Source: Acidobacteriota bacterium | GTDB lineage: Bacteria; Acidobacteriota; Terriglobia; Acidiferrales; UBA7541 | DNA: 61,462 bases | Assembly: GCA_003224525.1 (NCBI GenBank) | Contig: QHZB01000177.1 | Span: forward strand, 1 to 61,462 | Reading direction: 5' to 3' | Shown: positions 27,326-35,360 of the stretch, piece after piece | Layout: every line of letters begins with the position of its first letter | How positions within the stretch are numbered: position 1 is the stretch's first letter | Notes under the pieces: generated by a model | Database searches by the model: none | The model's input: the letters and a program-made list of their open reading frames with translations, nothing else | Told to the model about the DNA's origin: nothing | Made by a program: the position numbers and the translations under genes

Positions 27326-27991
27326 ATGAACGGCACCGCCCAATTTTTCAAAGTCATGCAAGCAAGGGACATGGCAGCAGTTAAGAGAATGCTGGCCGCC
27401 GAACCGCAATTGGCGAGTGCCCGGAATGAAAAGGGGCAATCGGCCTTGTTGCTGGCGGTGTACAGCGGCAACCAGGAGCTTTGCGATATGCTGCTGGCTC
27501 AGGGGGTTCCGCTGGAGCTGCATGAAGGAGCGGCGCTCGGGCAGTTGGAGCGCGTAAAACAGCTAGTCGAGAAAGAGCCGAGTCAGGCGGAGAGCTACTC
27601 ACCCGATGGGTTTCCCGTAATTGCGCTGACGGCGGTGTTCGGGCATCTGGAAGTAGCTGAATACTTGTTTGCGAAAGGCGCAGACATCAACGCAGTGGCG
27701 ACCAACGGGACGGGCTACAACGCTCTGACCGGGGCCGTCGCCGGCGGACACACCGCCATTGTGGCATGGCTCCTGGAAAATGGCGCCGACCCGAACTACC
27801 GCTACGGAGCCGGCTACTCGCCGCTTCTCACGGCCGCCGCAAATGGCCACCTGGGAATCCTGAGCATCTTGCTGGCAGGCGGAGCGGATTTGCACGCCAA
27901 GACCAATGATGGAAAGACGGCGCTCAGTTTCGCGCAGGAGCGTGGCCATGCCGAAGTCACCGAATTTCTCCTCAGCCACGGCGCGGACTGA
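27326..27991 (+). CDS. Ankyrin-repeat protein
   Basis: A soluble protein of 221 residues made of about six ankyrin repeats (for example GQSALLLAVYSGNQELCDMLL, shortened here to its core SALLLAVYSGNQELCDML; YNALTGAVAGGHTAIVAWLL). Repeats in the second half are close to consensus, the first ones degenerate. ATG 27326 has GGAGG 10 bases upstream. No signal peptide. It probably acts in protein-protein contact; the partner is unknown. It lies between the aldolase and Lgt-paralogue genes, on the same strand but with gaps of 200 and 125 bases. Confidence 0.85.
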   Translation: MNGTAQFFKVMQARDMAAVKRMLAAEPQLASARNEKGQSALLLAVYSGNQELCDMLLAQGVPLELHEGAALGQLERVKQLVEKEPSQAESYSPDGFPVIALTAVFGHLEVAEYLFAKGADINAVATNGTGYNALTGAVAGGHTAIVAWLLENGADPNYRYGAGYSPLLTAAANGHLGILSILLAGGADLHAKTNDGKTALSFAQERGHAEVTEFLLSHGAD

Positions 27992-28116
27992 AAACCTTGT
28001 GGCGTCCTCCTCGGCAGTGCGCTCCGCACCGATCAGGCAAAGTGACCGTCTCCCTGGGGTCCTCCGTTGACGGGTTAGCGACCGGAGCGTAGCGTTGAAT
28101 CGATACCAGAGCCCTC

Positions 28117-28941
28117 ATGAACTTCCCCGTTTATCTCCATATCGGTTCTTTGCGACTGCACCCGCATTGGGCATTTGAAACACTCGCGTATGCCGTGGCG
28201 TTCCGGGGATATCTCTGGATGCGGCGCAAGAAGGAGGACGTGATCGATCCGGCCGATCGCTGGTGGGTGATCGCCGCGGCGACGATGGGTGCGGCCGTGG
28301 GGAGCAAGGTGCTCTACTGGTTCGAAACTCCTCGGCTGACGCTCCAACACCTCAGGGATCCCGCCTTTCTGCTGGGCGGAAAAACAATTGTCGGGGCGCT
28401 GATCGGCGCCTTAATGGCCGTGGAGTATACCAAGAAGCGTTTGGGGATTATTCGCCGGACGGGGGACTTGTTCGCGCTGCCGTTGTGCGTGGGGATAGCC
28501 ATTGGCCGCATCGGTTGCTTCTTGACGGGAATAGAGGATCACACCGCAGGCGTGGCAACTGCCTTGCCGTGGGGCGTGAATTTCGGCGACGGCGTCGCAC
28601 GTCATCCAACTCAGTTGTATGAGGTGCTCTTCGCATTGGCACTTGGCGCGTTCTTATGGCGGCAAATGCGGAAACCCCACCCCGAAGGCGACATTTTCAA
28701 GTTTTTCATGGTCGCGTACTTCGCGTTTCGCCTGTTGTGCGATTTCCTGAAGCCGGATGTGCGCGTCTTTCTGGCCTTGACCTCGATTCAGTGGGCCTGT
28801 GTCGCCATGCTGCTCTATTACCGTGGAGGTATCGTGCGCTGGATGCGCGCCACGAAGCCCGCAACACTAGCACGCTTGGCTACTCAGCTGGAAACTGCTC
28901 CCGCCGGTGGCAAGCGTAATCCTGCCCGAGGCCCTAGGTGA
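28117..28941 (+). CDS. Lgt-family membrane protein with altered catalytic motifs
   Basis: A multi-pass inner-membrane protein of 274 residues related to prolipoprotein diacylglyceryl transferase. The Lgt signature is recognisable as IGRIGCFLTG (129-138) and ARHPTQLYEVL (161-171). However, the Asn of GRIGN is Cys134 here, and the segment that in Lgt carries the essential His (HGGLIG) reads GGKTIVGALIGALM without His. Canonical acyltransfer to prolipoproteins is therefore doubtful, and a different lipid substrate is more likely. It is first in a run of four genes joined by stop-start overlaps, ending with a tetraether-synthase-like radical SAM gene. This context suggests membrane-lipid modification. 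Confidence 0.82.
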   Translation: MNFPVYLHIGSLRLHPHWAFETLAYAVAFRGYLWMRRKKEDVIDPADRWWVIAAATMGAAVGSKVLYWFETPRLTLQHLRDPAFLLGGKTIVGALIGALMAVEYTKKRLGIIRRTGDLFALPLCVGIAIGRIGCFLTGIEDHTAGVATALPWGVNFGDGVARHPTQLYEVLFALALGAFLWRQMRKPHPEGDIFKFFMVAYFAFRLLCDFLKPDVRVFLALTSIQWACVAMLLYYRGGIVRWMRATKPATLARLATQLETAPAGGKRNPARGPR

Positions 28942-29213
28942 TGACGACCCCTGCAAACTGGCAGCCCGCTCCTCCTCCGCCAAAGCGCTCTATCGTTAGA
29001 CCAATGGCGATGACTCTGGTGTCTAGTTTCTTGCTGGGGCTTGGTTCGTGCTTCGGGTTCTTGAGCACGCTCAATTTCAATGGCCCGAGTAAACCCGTCA
29101 ACACTCTATTTATGATCGGGTTCGGTGTAGGGCTGGTAGTGTTTCTCGGCGCGTGCGTATGGGCGGTAGTGGCGATGTTTGCGTATATGTTCAGTGGGCA
29201 CAAGGAGAAGTGA
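28941..29213 (+). CDS. Small two-TM membrane protein in the lipid operon
   Basis: No family recognised. About 90 residues: a polar Pro-rich N-terminus (TTPANWQPAPPPPKRS), two hydrophobic helices (MTLVSSFLLGLGSCFGFL; IGFGVGLVVFLGACVWAVVA) and a short basic tail. ATG 28941 overlaps the stop of the Lgt paralogue in TGATG, so translation is probably coupled. It resembles the next gene product in plan (Pro-rich start, two helices, basic end), suggesting a related pair. Confidence 0.7.
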   Translation: MTTPANWQPAPPPPKRSIVRPMAMTLVSSFLLGLGSCFGFLSTLNFNGPSKPVNTLFMIGFGVGLVVFLGACVWAVVAMFAYMFSGHKEK

Positions 29214-29518
29214 TGCCGGAGCGCGTGGCCATCGAGGAGCCGCCGCCTTTACCACCGGATAGCGGCCAGCTGAAGAGGAAATCCACATTCTGGCCGATCC
29301 TCGTCACCATCGTCGGGGGGATCGGTTTGGCATACGGTTCCTTTTATGCGGCGTGCTCTCCCGAGGCCCGAAATAGCGATTTTACCAGGGCGTTTGGATG
29401 GGCGCTCGGACCGGCCTTGCTCCTTGGCGTCCTCGCTGCATTGTTTGGAACGGTGTGGCTCATTATGGCCCTCCTCTTGCACGTGTTCTATTTCTTGAAG
29501 ACGAAGTCGAGGGACTAG
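29213..29518 (+). CDS. Second small two-TM membrane protein in the lipid operon
   Basis: No family recognised. 101 residues with a Pro-rich start (EEPPPLPPDSGQLKRKS), two hydrophobic helices (FWPILVTIVGGIGLAYGSFY; ALLLGVLAALFGTVWLIMAL) and a basic tail. The ATG at 29213 overlaps the stop of the previous gene in TGATG, with AAGGAG 6 bases upstream. The radical SAM gene starts at the very next base after its stop. Its place between an Lgt paralogue and a lipid-type radical SAM enzyme suggests a membrane partner for that pathway. Confidence 0.75.
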   Translation: MPERVAIEEPPPLPPDSGQLKRKSTFWPILVTIVGGIGLAYGSFYAACSPEARNSDFTRAFGWALGPALLLGVLAALFGTVWLIMALLLHVFYFLKTKSRD

Positions 29519-30979
29519 ATGACGGAACGAACCAGGCCGTACCTGTTTTATGACGTGGCCCTGACGATCTGCGCGACGTGTTTCCGCAAGCTGGAAGGGA
29601 AGATCGTTTTTCAGGATGACAAAGTGTTCCTGCTCAAGCGCTGCCCGGAACACGGAGCAGAGCGTGTGCTGGTGGCGGATGACGTGGACTATTACCGCCG
29701 ATGCCGCGAAGTTTTCATCAAGCGGCCGGAAATGCCGGTGCTGTACAACACCGCGGTGAAATGGGGCTGCCCTTACGATTGCGGGCTTTGCACGGATCAT
29801 GAGCAGCATTCTTGTCTGTCGCTCGTCGAGGTCACGGATTCTTGCAATCTGCGCTGTCCGGTGTGCTATGCGGCAAGCGGGCCGGAGCGTCTGGAGCATC
29901 GATCTCTGGCGCTGATCGAGAAAATGCTGGACGCCGTGGTGCGCAACGAAGGACGGCCCGATGTGGTGCAGATTTCGGGCGGAGAGCCGACGCTGCATCC
30001 GGACTTTTTCAAGATTATCGAAATGGCGAAGGCCAGGCCCATCCGGCACTTGATGGTGAATACCAATGGCGTGCGCATCGCCCAGGACGAAGAATTCGTC
30101 AAGCGCCTCGCGGAAATCGGGGATTTCGAAGTCTATCTCCAATTCGATTCGTTCGAACGCCACGCGCTGGTGGATTTGCGCGGCGCGGACTTGCGCAGCG
30201 TGCGGGAGAAGGCCTTGGAACGGCTGAACGCGCACGACATTTCGACCACGCTAGTAGTGACGTTGAAAAAAGGCTTGAATGATGGCGAGATCGGGAGGGT
30301 CATCGATTTTGCCCTGAGGCAGCCGTGCGTGCGCGGTGTAACGCTGCAGCCGATTCAGGATGCGGGCCGTTTGGAGAAGTTCAATCCTGCGGCCGACCGC
30401 CTGACGCTCACCGAAGTTCGCCAGAAAATTCTTGAACAAACAAATGTTTTCCGCCCGGAAGATGTGATTCCCGTGCCGTGCCATCCCGATGCGCTGGCCA
30501 TGGCTTACGCATTGAAGCTGGGCGGGAAAGTCGTGCCGCTTACGGGATTGGTCGAACCAGACGTCCTGATCAGCGGCGCGCGCAACACGATTGTCTATGA
30601 AGAGGAGCCGGGAATTCGGGATTGCCTGTTCAAACTGTTTGCGACGAATCACTCGCCGCAATCGGGTGCGGCGTCGCTGCGCGATTTGCTTTGCTGTCTG
30701 CCCCAGGTGTCGGCGCCAGCAGGGCTCACCTACAAAAATATTTTCCGCGTGTTGATCGTGCAGTTCCAGGACGCACACGCGTTCGATGTGCGCTCCGTGA
30801 AGAAAACCTGCATTCATATCGTCCATCCCGATGGCCGCCTGATTCCGTTTGATACCTACAATCTTTTCTATCGCGATGATCTCGAAAAAACGCGGCTGGC
30901 GCCGCTTCGCGCTCAGGTGCTACCGCAAGTCAGTGGCATGAGAATCTTGCCGGCCTCCGTTACCCACGCCAGCGACTAA
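29519..30979 (+). CDS. Radical SAM enzyme resembling the tetraether lipid synthase (Tes)
   Basis: The 486-residue protein follows the plan of archaeal Tes, which joins two lipid tails through a C-C bond between methyl ends. Metal sites in order: an N-terminal rubredoxin-like site (C18, C21, C42, with C62 or H45 nearby); CPYDCGLC (C84, C88, C91) with H94, an auxiliary-cluster motif; CNLRCPVC (C109, C113, C116), the radical SAM cluster; then SGGEPTLHPDF. The C-terminal half keeps LLCCLP and CIHIVHPDG, which hold the third cluster region in Tes-like proteins. In Acidobacteriota the natural product could be iso-diabolic acid, a membrane-spanning fatty acid; this is inference. It is the last gene of the coupled operon begun by the Lgt paralogue. 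Confidence 0.85.
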   Translation: MTERTRPYLFYDVALTICATCFRKLEGKIVFQDDKVFLLKRCPEHGAERVLVADDVDYYRRCREVFIKRPEMPVLYNTAVKWGCPYDCGLCTDHEQHSCLSLVEVTDSCNLRCPVCYAASGPERLEHRSLALIEKMLDAVVRNEGRPDVVQISGGEPTLHPDFFKIIEMAKARPIRHLMVNTNGVRIAQDEEFVKRLAEIGDFEVYLQFDSFERHALVDLRGADLRSVREKALERLNAHDISTTLVVTLKKGLNDGEIGRVIDFALRQPCVRGVTLQPIQDAGRLEKFNPAADRLTLTEVRQKILEQTNVFRPEDVIPVPCHPDALAMAYALKLGGKVVPLTGLVEPDVLISGARNTIVYEEEPGIRDCLFKLFATNHSPQSGAASLRDLLCCLPQVSAPAGLTYKNIFRVLIVQFQDAHAFDVRSVKKTCIHIVHPDGRLIPFDTYNLFYRDDLEKTRLAPLRAQVLPQVSGMRILPASVTHASD

Positions 30980-31018
30980 CCTCGAGGACTGGCCATCAAT
31001 TTGCCTCTGTTTATCACC

Positions 31019-31162
31019 ATGCTGCCGTTCGCTCCTCTATTTGCAAGTTGCTGCTGCTGCGGCGTGGTTCTTGCCTGCATGGAAAAGCGGACGGCTGCCG
31101 CATTTCGCTGGCACTTCGCTGCGCTCTTGGCCATCGCGATGGCCATTCGAACAGATCGCTAA
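31019..31162 (+). CDS. Possible small hydrophobic Cys-rich peptide (tentative)
   Basis: An open frame of 47 residues beginning MLPFAPLFASCCCCGVV and ending MAIRTDR, with two hydrophobic stretches and four consecutive Cys. It lies 40 bases after the radical SAM gene on the same strand. The frame is open back to a TTG at 31001, but no good ribosome-binding site is seen. It may be a small membrane protein or chance. Confidence 0.25.
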   Translation: MLPFAPLFASCCCCGVVLACMEKRTAAAFRWHFAALLAIAMAIRTDR

Positions 31163-31186
31163 GCCTGGTTTTGCGCATGAGGCGAA

Positions 31187-32308
31187 GTGCCATTGGAATC
31201 CGCCGTCGGAGGCCACGTGACCCAGAAATCTGGATTTTTTAGCAAGGTCGGGCCGACTCCCTTCCTTCGGCAAAAAATTGTATTTGTCGGTTCGCTTGTC
31301 GGATTGATCATTCTGGGCCTTGCCTGTGGGATTCCGACGCAGAATCCGCCGCGGGAGGTTCCCCGCATTCCTCCGTTGAGCACTCCTGACCGGAGATTCC
31401 CGCGGCAGCCGGCGCGCATGAACGCGCTTGCCTTTAGCCCCGATGGCCAGTGGCTCGCGACCGGCGGAGACGACATGCAAGTTCAGCTTTGGAGTTTTTC
31501 GACTGGGGAGCCTGTGCGGCGGCTCTCTGGTCATTTCGCGGGGATAACCAGTGTGGCATTCCGTCCGGATGGGCGGATTCTTTCCTCAGCCGGCCGGGAT
31601 AAGACGGTGAAACTGTGGGACGCGTCGACCGGTAAGGAATTGCGCACGCTGGCGGCACACCTCGGCGAAGTCCGCAGCGTTGCATTCAGCGCGGACGGCA
31701 ACATTCTTGCCAGTGCCAGTGCCGACGGCACCGTGAAACTTTGGGATGTTGCCACCGGCAAGGAGGTGCGGTCACTCTTGGGCCATAGCGATGCGGTCAA
31801 CGCCGTTGCCTTCAGTCCCGATGGCATCACCCTGGCGACGGCCAGCAGCGACAATACCGTCCGGCTCTGGAACTTTGCCACGGGCGAACTGCTCCGCACA
31901 CTTGGCCCGCAGAAGGCGCACGTGCTGGCTTTGGACTTTAGCCCGGACGCTACGACTCTTGCCACGGGAAGCGGCACGGGCGCCGCAGCGCCTCCGATAC
32001 CTTTTCATTCGTCGCGTTCCGCCGAGTTGAAATTTTTTGACCCGCATACGGGACGCGAAACATATTCCTCGCCGGCGTTTTTTTCTTCCATCACGGCGCT
32101 GGCGTTTCGCCCGGACGGTGAAGTCTTGGCCGTGGCCTTCATCAGCGCAGATAAGGCCTCGGACATCGATTTTCTCGAAACCCGCTCGCACCGGCTGAGG
32201 CGGCATTTTCTGGCCCATCGCGGATTCATTCACTCCATCGCTTTCAGTCCCGATGGCGCCTGGCTCGTGTCCGTGGGATCGGACCAGGCTATTCGCGCCT
32301 GGCATTAG
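31187..32308 (+). CDS. Membrane-anchored WD40 seven-bladed propeller protein
   Basis: About 373 residues. A hydrophobic segment near the N-terminus (IVFVGSLVGLIILGLACG) acts as signal anchor; the Cys after GLA could be a lipoprotein site though the lipobox is not ideal. Seven WD repeats follow, each with a FSPDG-type turn and ending in LWD-like residues (TVKLWDASTGKEL; TVRLWNFATGELL), enough for one beta-propeller. Repeats 5 and 6 are degenerate and contain a long insertion. Start GTG 31187 is the longest option; a GTG at 31217 is also possible. Its partner and function are unknown. Confidence 0.82.
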   Translation: MPLESAVGGHVTQKSGFFSKVGPTPFLRQKIVFVGSLVGLIILGLACGIPTQNPPREVPRIPPLSTPDRRFPRQPARMNALAFSPDGQWLATGGDDMQVQLWSFSTGEPVRRLSGHFAGITSVAFRPDGRILSSAGRDKTVKLWDASTGKELRTLAAHLGEVRSVAFSADGNILASASADGTVKLWDVATGKEVRSLLGHSDAVNAVAFSPDGITLATASSDNTVRLWNFATGELLRTLGPQKAHVLALDFSPDATTLATGSGTGAAAPPIPFHSSRSAELKFFDPHTGRETYSSPAFFSSITALAFRPDGEVLAVAFISADKASDIDFLETRSHRLRRHFLAHRGFIHSIAFSPDGAWLVSVGSDQAIRAWH

Positions 32309-32368
32309 TCCGCGCACGGATGAGTGTTGCGTTGACGGGCGAAGGAAAAGCGGCAATACTGGCAAACG

Positions 32369-32989
32369 ATGATTGGCCAGCTTCGCGGACGACTCGCCGA
32401 AAAAAGACCGAATCAAGTGCTCGTGGACGTGGGCGGCGTGGGATACCTCGTGCAGGTGCCGCTCTCGACGTACGGCGCGCTCGGCGAGCTGCACACCGAA
32501 GTGACTCTCCTGATCCACACCCACGTGCGGGAAGATGCGCTGGCGCTGTACGGGTTTGTCTCGGCGCGCGAAAAACATTTCTTTGAAATGCTGCTTTCGG
32601 CTTCCGGCGTGGGGCCGACGCTGGCGCTGAAAATTCTATCGGGCATGAGCGTCGAAGAACTCGTGCCGGCAATTCGCGGGAGCGACCTGGCGCGGCTGAC
32701 AAGAATTCCCGGCGTGGGGCGCAAGACGGCGGAGCGCATGGTGGTCGAATTGAAGGACAAACTCGAATCCGTGGCGATGGAAACGGAGAAACCAGCGGCA
32801 TCATCACCTGCGGGAATCGAGGCAGACGTGGTGTCCGCGCTCGTAAACCTGGGATACGACGGGCGCGCGGCGGAAACCGCTGTGGGCGAAGCGAAGCGCG
32901 CGGCGGGCGCGGCGAATTTTGAGAAGTTGTTGCGTGGCGCATTGCAGTCGTTGAGTGCACCGAAAGGACGAGCGGCGCGCGGTGCGTAG
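32369..32989 (+). CDS. ruvA: Holliday junction branch-migration protein RuvA
   Basis: Binds four-way DNA junctions as a tetramer and loads RuvB. The N-terminal OB fold starts MIGQLRGRL; two helix-hairpin-helix motifs follow (ASGVGPTLALKIL and IPGVGRKTAERMVVEL); the C-terminal third domain (about 150-195) that touches RuvB is present (ADVVSALVNLGYDGRAAETAV). 206 residues is normal. The neighbouring ruvB follows after one small gene; ruvC is not in the window. Confidence 0.95.
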   Translation: MIGQLRGRLAEKRPNQVLVDVGGVGYLVQVPLSTYGALGELHTEVTLLIHTHVREDALALYGFVSAREKHFFEMLLSASGVGPTLALKILSGMSVEELVPAIRGSDLARLTRIPGVGRKTAERMVVELKDKLESVAMETEKPAASSPAGIEADVVSALVNLGYDGRAAETAVGEAKRAAGAANFEKLLRGALQSLSAPKGRAARGA

Positions 32990-33003
32990 ATATTTCGACG
33001 GGC

Positions 33004-33357
33004 ATGCGGAGACAGATGGAACCGGTTCCCGAGCTTTCGCGGCGAGTTGCGGCCTTGATTCGGGAGATTTTTCCGCCTGCAGACGCGCCGCGCATTCGAG
33101 AAATGGTGCGGGAGTTTCATTGGTCTCTCGGCCCCGCTTTCGACGATCGGATTCATCTGGATATTCTCGAAATTTGCGGCGGAAAGGCCGAGAGGGTGCG
33201 CGAGCTGGTGGAACTGGCGAAGGTCGATTGGCGCGACTTGATCGTGGCCGCGGAGTATGAGGTCAGGGACGGCAAAGTAGTGCAGAATGAACGGGGCAAG
33301 ACCAGACTTGGCGAACTTCACGTCGAGGAAATGCGGCGCGCGCAGGACGGCGAATAA
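33004..33357 (+). CDS. Conserved-looking small protein between ruvA and ruvB, function unknown
   Basis: A 117-residue soluble protein with helices rich in Arg, Glu and Leu (SRRVAALIREIFPPADAPRI; LVELAKVDWRDLIVAAEYE). No known motif. ATG 33004 or the second ATG at 33016. It starts 15 bases after ruvA and its stop abuts ruvB at 33358, so it is cotranscribed with both and probably translated with them. It may modulate the RuvAB machine or simply be carried along. Confidence 0.75.
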   Translation: MRRQMEPVPELSRRVAALIREIFPPADAPRIREMVREFHWSLGPAFDDRIHLDILEICGGKAERVRELVELAKVDWRDLIVAAEYEVRDGKVVQNERGKTRLGELHVEEMRRAQDGE

Positions 33358-34413
33358 ATGGCGGATGGAACGGCGAAGCGCATGATGCCACAGAGACAGC
33401 CAGAGCGAATTGTGTCCGGCCAGGCCTTTGACGAGGATGCGCGCATCGAAGTGAGCGTGCGGCCCAAGCGGCTGGACGAGTACATCGGGCAGAAACGCGT
33501 CAAAGAAAATATTCAGATTGCCATCGATGCGGCGCGGAGCCGCGGCGAGGCGCTGGACCACGTGCTGCTGTACGGACCGCCGGGGCTGGGGAAGACCACC
33601 TTGGCGCAAATCATCGCCAATGAGTTGAACGTGCCGATCAAGACCAGCGCGGGACCGCTGCTGGAGCGCAAAGGCGACTTGACGGCGATCTTGGCCTCGC
33701 TCCAAAAAAAGGAAGTTTTCTTTCTGGACGAAATTCACCGCTTGCAGCCCGCCATCGAGGAAGTACTCTACCCGGCAATGGAAGATTTCCGCGTGGACCT
33801 GATCATCGGCCAGGGGCCGGGGGCACAGATTCACCCGTTTCCACTGAGCCACTTTACGCTGATCGGGGCGACGACGCGCGCGGGGCTGATCACCGCGCCG
33901 CTGCGCTCGCGTTTCGGAATCGTGCACCGGCTGGATTTCTACGAGCCGGCGGATTTGCTCATCATCATTCACCGCTCGGCAAGAATTCTGAACATCCAGA
34001 TGGACGAAGGCGGCGCCGAAGAAATCGCGGGCCGCTGCCGCGGCACGCCGCGCATCGCCAACCGCTTGCTGCGCCGCGCGCGCGATTTTGCGGAAGTGCG
34101 CGCCGCGGGCCGCATCACCCGCGCCGTCGCCCAGGAAGCCTTGCAAATGCTCGGCGTCGACGCGAGCGGCCTGGACGAAGTGGACCGCAACCTGATGATC
34201 GCCCTGCTCGATAAGTACGCCGGCGGCCCTGTCGGTCTGGGAACTTTGGCCGCAGTCCTCTCCGAAGAAGAAGACGCCATCGAAGAAATCTACGAGCCCT
34301 ACCTCATGCAGATCGGGATGATTGATCGCACCCCCCGCGGCCGTGTGGCAACGCAGCGCGCGTACGAATACTTTGGCAGGGAATTGCCGAAGCGCCAACC
34401 AAGACTGTTCTGA
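33358..34413 (+). CDS. ruvB: Holliday junction DNA helicase RuvB
   Basis: The AAA+ motor that drives branch migration with RuvA. Walker A GPPGLGKT (73-80), Walker B FFLDEIHR (121-128), the sensor-1 and Arg-finger region [18 protein letters not shown], and the C-terminal winged helix ([30 protein letters not shown]). Length 351 is standard. ATG directly follows the stop of the small upstream gene. Confidence 0.97.
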   Translation: MADGTAKRMMPQRQPERIVSGQAFDEDARIEVSVRPKRLDEYIGQKRVKENIQIAIDAARSRGEALDHVLLYGPPGLGKTTLAQIIANELNVPIKTSAGPLLERKGDLTAILASLQKKEVFFLDEIHRLQPAIEEVLYPAMEDFRVDLIIGQGPGAQIHPFPLSHFTLIGATTRAGLITAPLRSRFGIVHRLDFYEPADLLIIIHRSARILNIQMDEGGAEEIAGRCRGTPRIANRLLRRARDFAEVRAAGRITRAVAQEALQMLGVDASGLDEVDRNLMIALLDKYAGGPVGLGTLAAVLSEEEDAIEEIYEPYLMQIGMIDRTPRGRVATQRAYEYFGRELPKRQPRLF

Positions 34414-34560
34414 ACATTTCGGCCGCGAACGGCTGAACTCCCAGGAGAGCTGAGTAAGGCGATCGCTGGAAGTTGAAAGAGCACAGCTAGGATTGGCGGT
34501 GCTCCCCAGGAGGGCTCTTTCGTCGCCCGCCGAGGCTGGGGCACCTGCAGTGAAAGACGT

Positions 34561-34577
34561 GGCGACATGGAGTCGCC
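34561..34577. repeat. GGCGAC/GTCGCC hairpin, possible REP-like element
   Basis: GGCGAC (34561-34566), loop ATGGA, GTCGCC (34572-34577), in the 234-base gap between convergent ruvB and the reductase gene. Its form resembles dispersed extragenic palindromes, but only one copy was noticed here. No U-tract follows. Confidence 0.3.
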
Positions 34578-34647
34578 GCTACACAGGGTTCCCAAGCGAC
34601 AGGAGATCGGCAGCATTAGAGGAACGAGTGGGCGAGTGGAATTGCGT

Positions 34648-35187
34648 TTACTTGCGCTTGGGTTTTTTCCGGACGCGGGCGTACTTGAGGGCGATCAGGC
34701 CTTTCGAGAAGGTCTTGTTTTCTAGGAGCGTGAATTCGCGTTGGGGGAAGCCGCTGGGGAAGAGCGGAATGCCTTCGCCGATCAGGACCGGAACGATGCC
34801 GATATAAAGCTCGTCGACCAGGTCGTCTTTGAGGAAGTCGCGGGCGAGTTCGCCGCCGCCCATCAGCCAGATGTCTTTTCCGGGACGTTTGCGGAGCTCC
34901 TCGACGAAACTTTTCGGGGATTCGTTGACAAAGATGACGCCGGCGCGCTCGCCGGGCGGCTGGGAATGGGAGAAGACGTAACTCTTCATTTTCGAGTCGC
35001 CGAATCCGCCTCCGCCCATTTTGCGAGAAACGTCGTAAGTCTTGCGTCCCATGACGGCGCTATCAATGGTGGCGAAAAATGGGCCCATGGAATAGTCCTT
35101 GGGCATGAAGAGAAAATCGGCCGCGCCATCGGGGCGGGCGATGTAGCCGTCGAGGCTGATGCCGAGGCCCAGGACGACCTTGCGCAT
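34648..35187 (-). CDS. Dihydrofolate-reductase-like (RibD C-terminal family) protein
   Basis: A 179-residue NADPH-dependent reductase fold of the RibD-C group. Motifs: LGISLDGYIARPDG at the start, DSAVMGRKTYD, IWLMGGGELARDFL (cofactor loop) and LYIGIVPVLIGEGIPLF. Such proteins often stand alone and their substrates are seldom known; resistance-like or pterin/flavin roles are possible. It is convergent with ruvB and divergent from the tannase gene. Confidence 0.9.
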   Translation of the reverse strand: MRKVVLGLGISLDGYIARPDGAADFLFMPKDYSMGPFFATIDSAVMGRKTYDVSRKMGGGGFGDSKMKSYVFSHSQPPGERAGVIFVNESPKSFVEELRKRPGKDIWLMGGGELARDFLKDDLVDELYIGIVPVLIGEGIPLFPSGFPQREFTLLENKTFSKGLIALKYARVRKKPKRK

Positions 35188-35360
35188 GGGGACATTCTAA
35201 ACGAGGGAATGCAAATTCTTCACGTGATCGCGCCGAGCGGATCGGCCGCTATCGAGAGAAGCGTGACGCCGACACGAAAAGGATTGCGCGGGGGTTTCGA
35301 CTTGGGCTAACGTGCGCCTCGGCGCGAACACGTGGAGAGCTCAAATCGGAGGAATCTGTC

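Noticed and set aside
32413-34398. 661-codon open frame opposite ruvA-orf-ruvB
   Set aside because: Antisense to two unmistakable genes; no domain and no plausible start.
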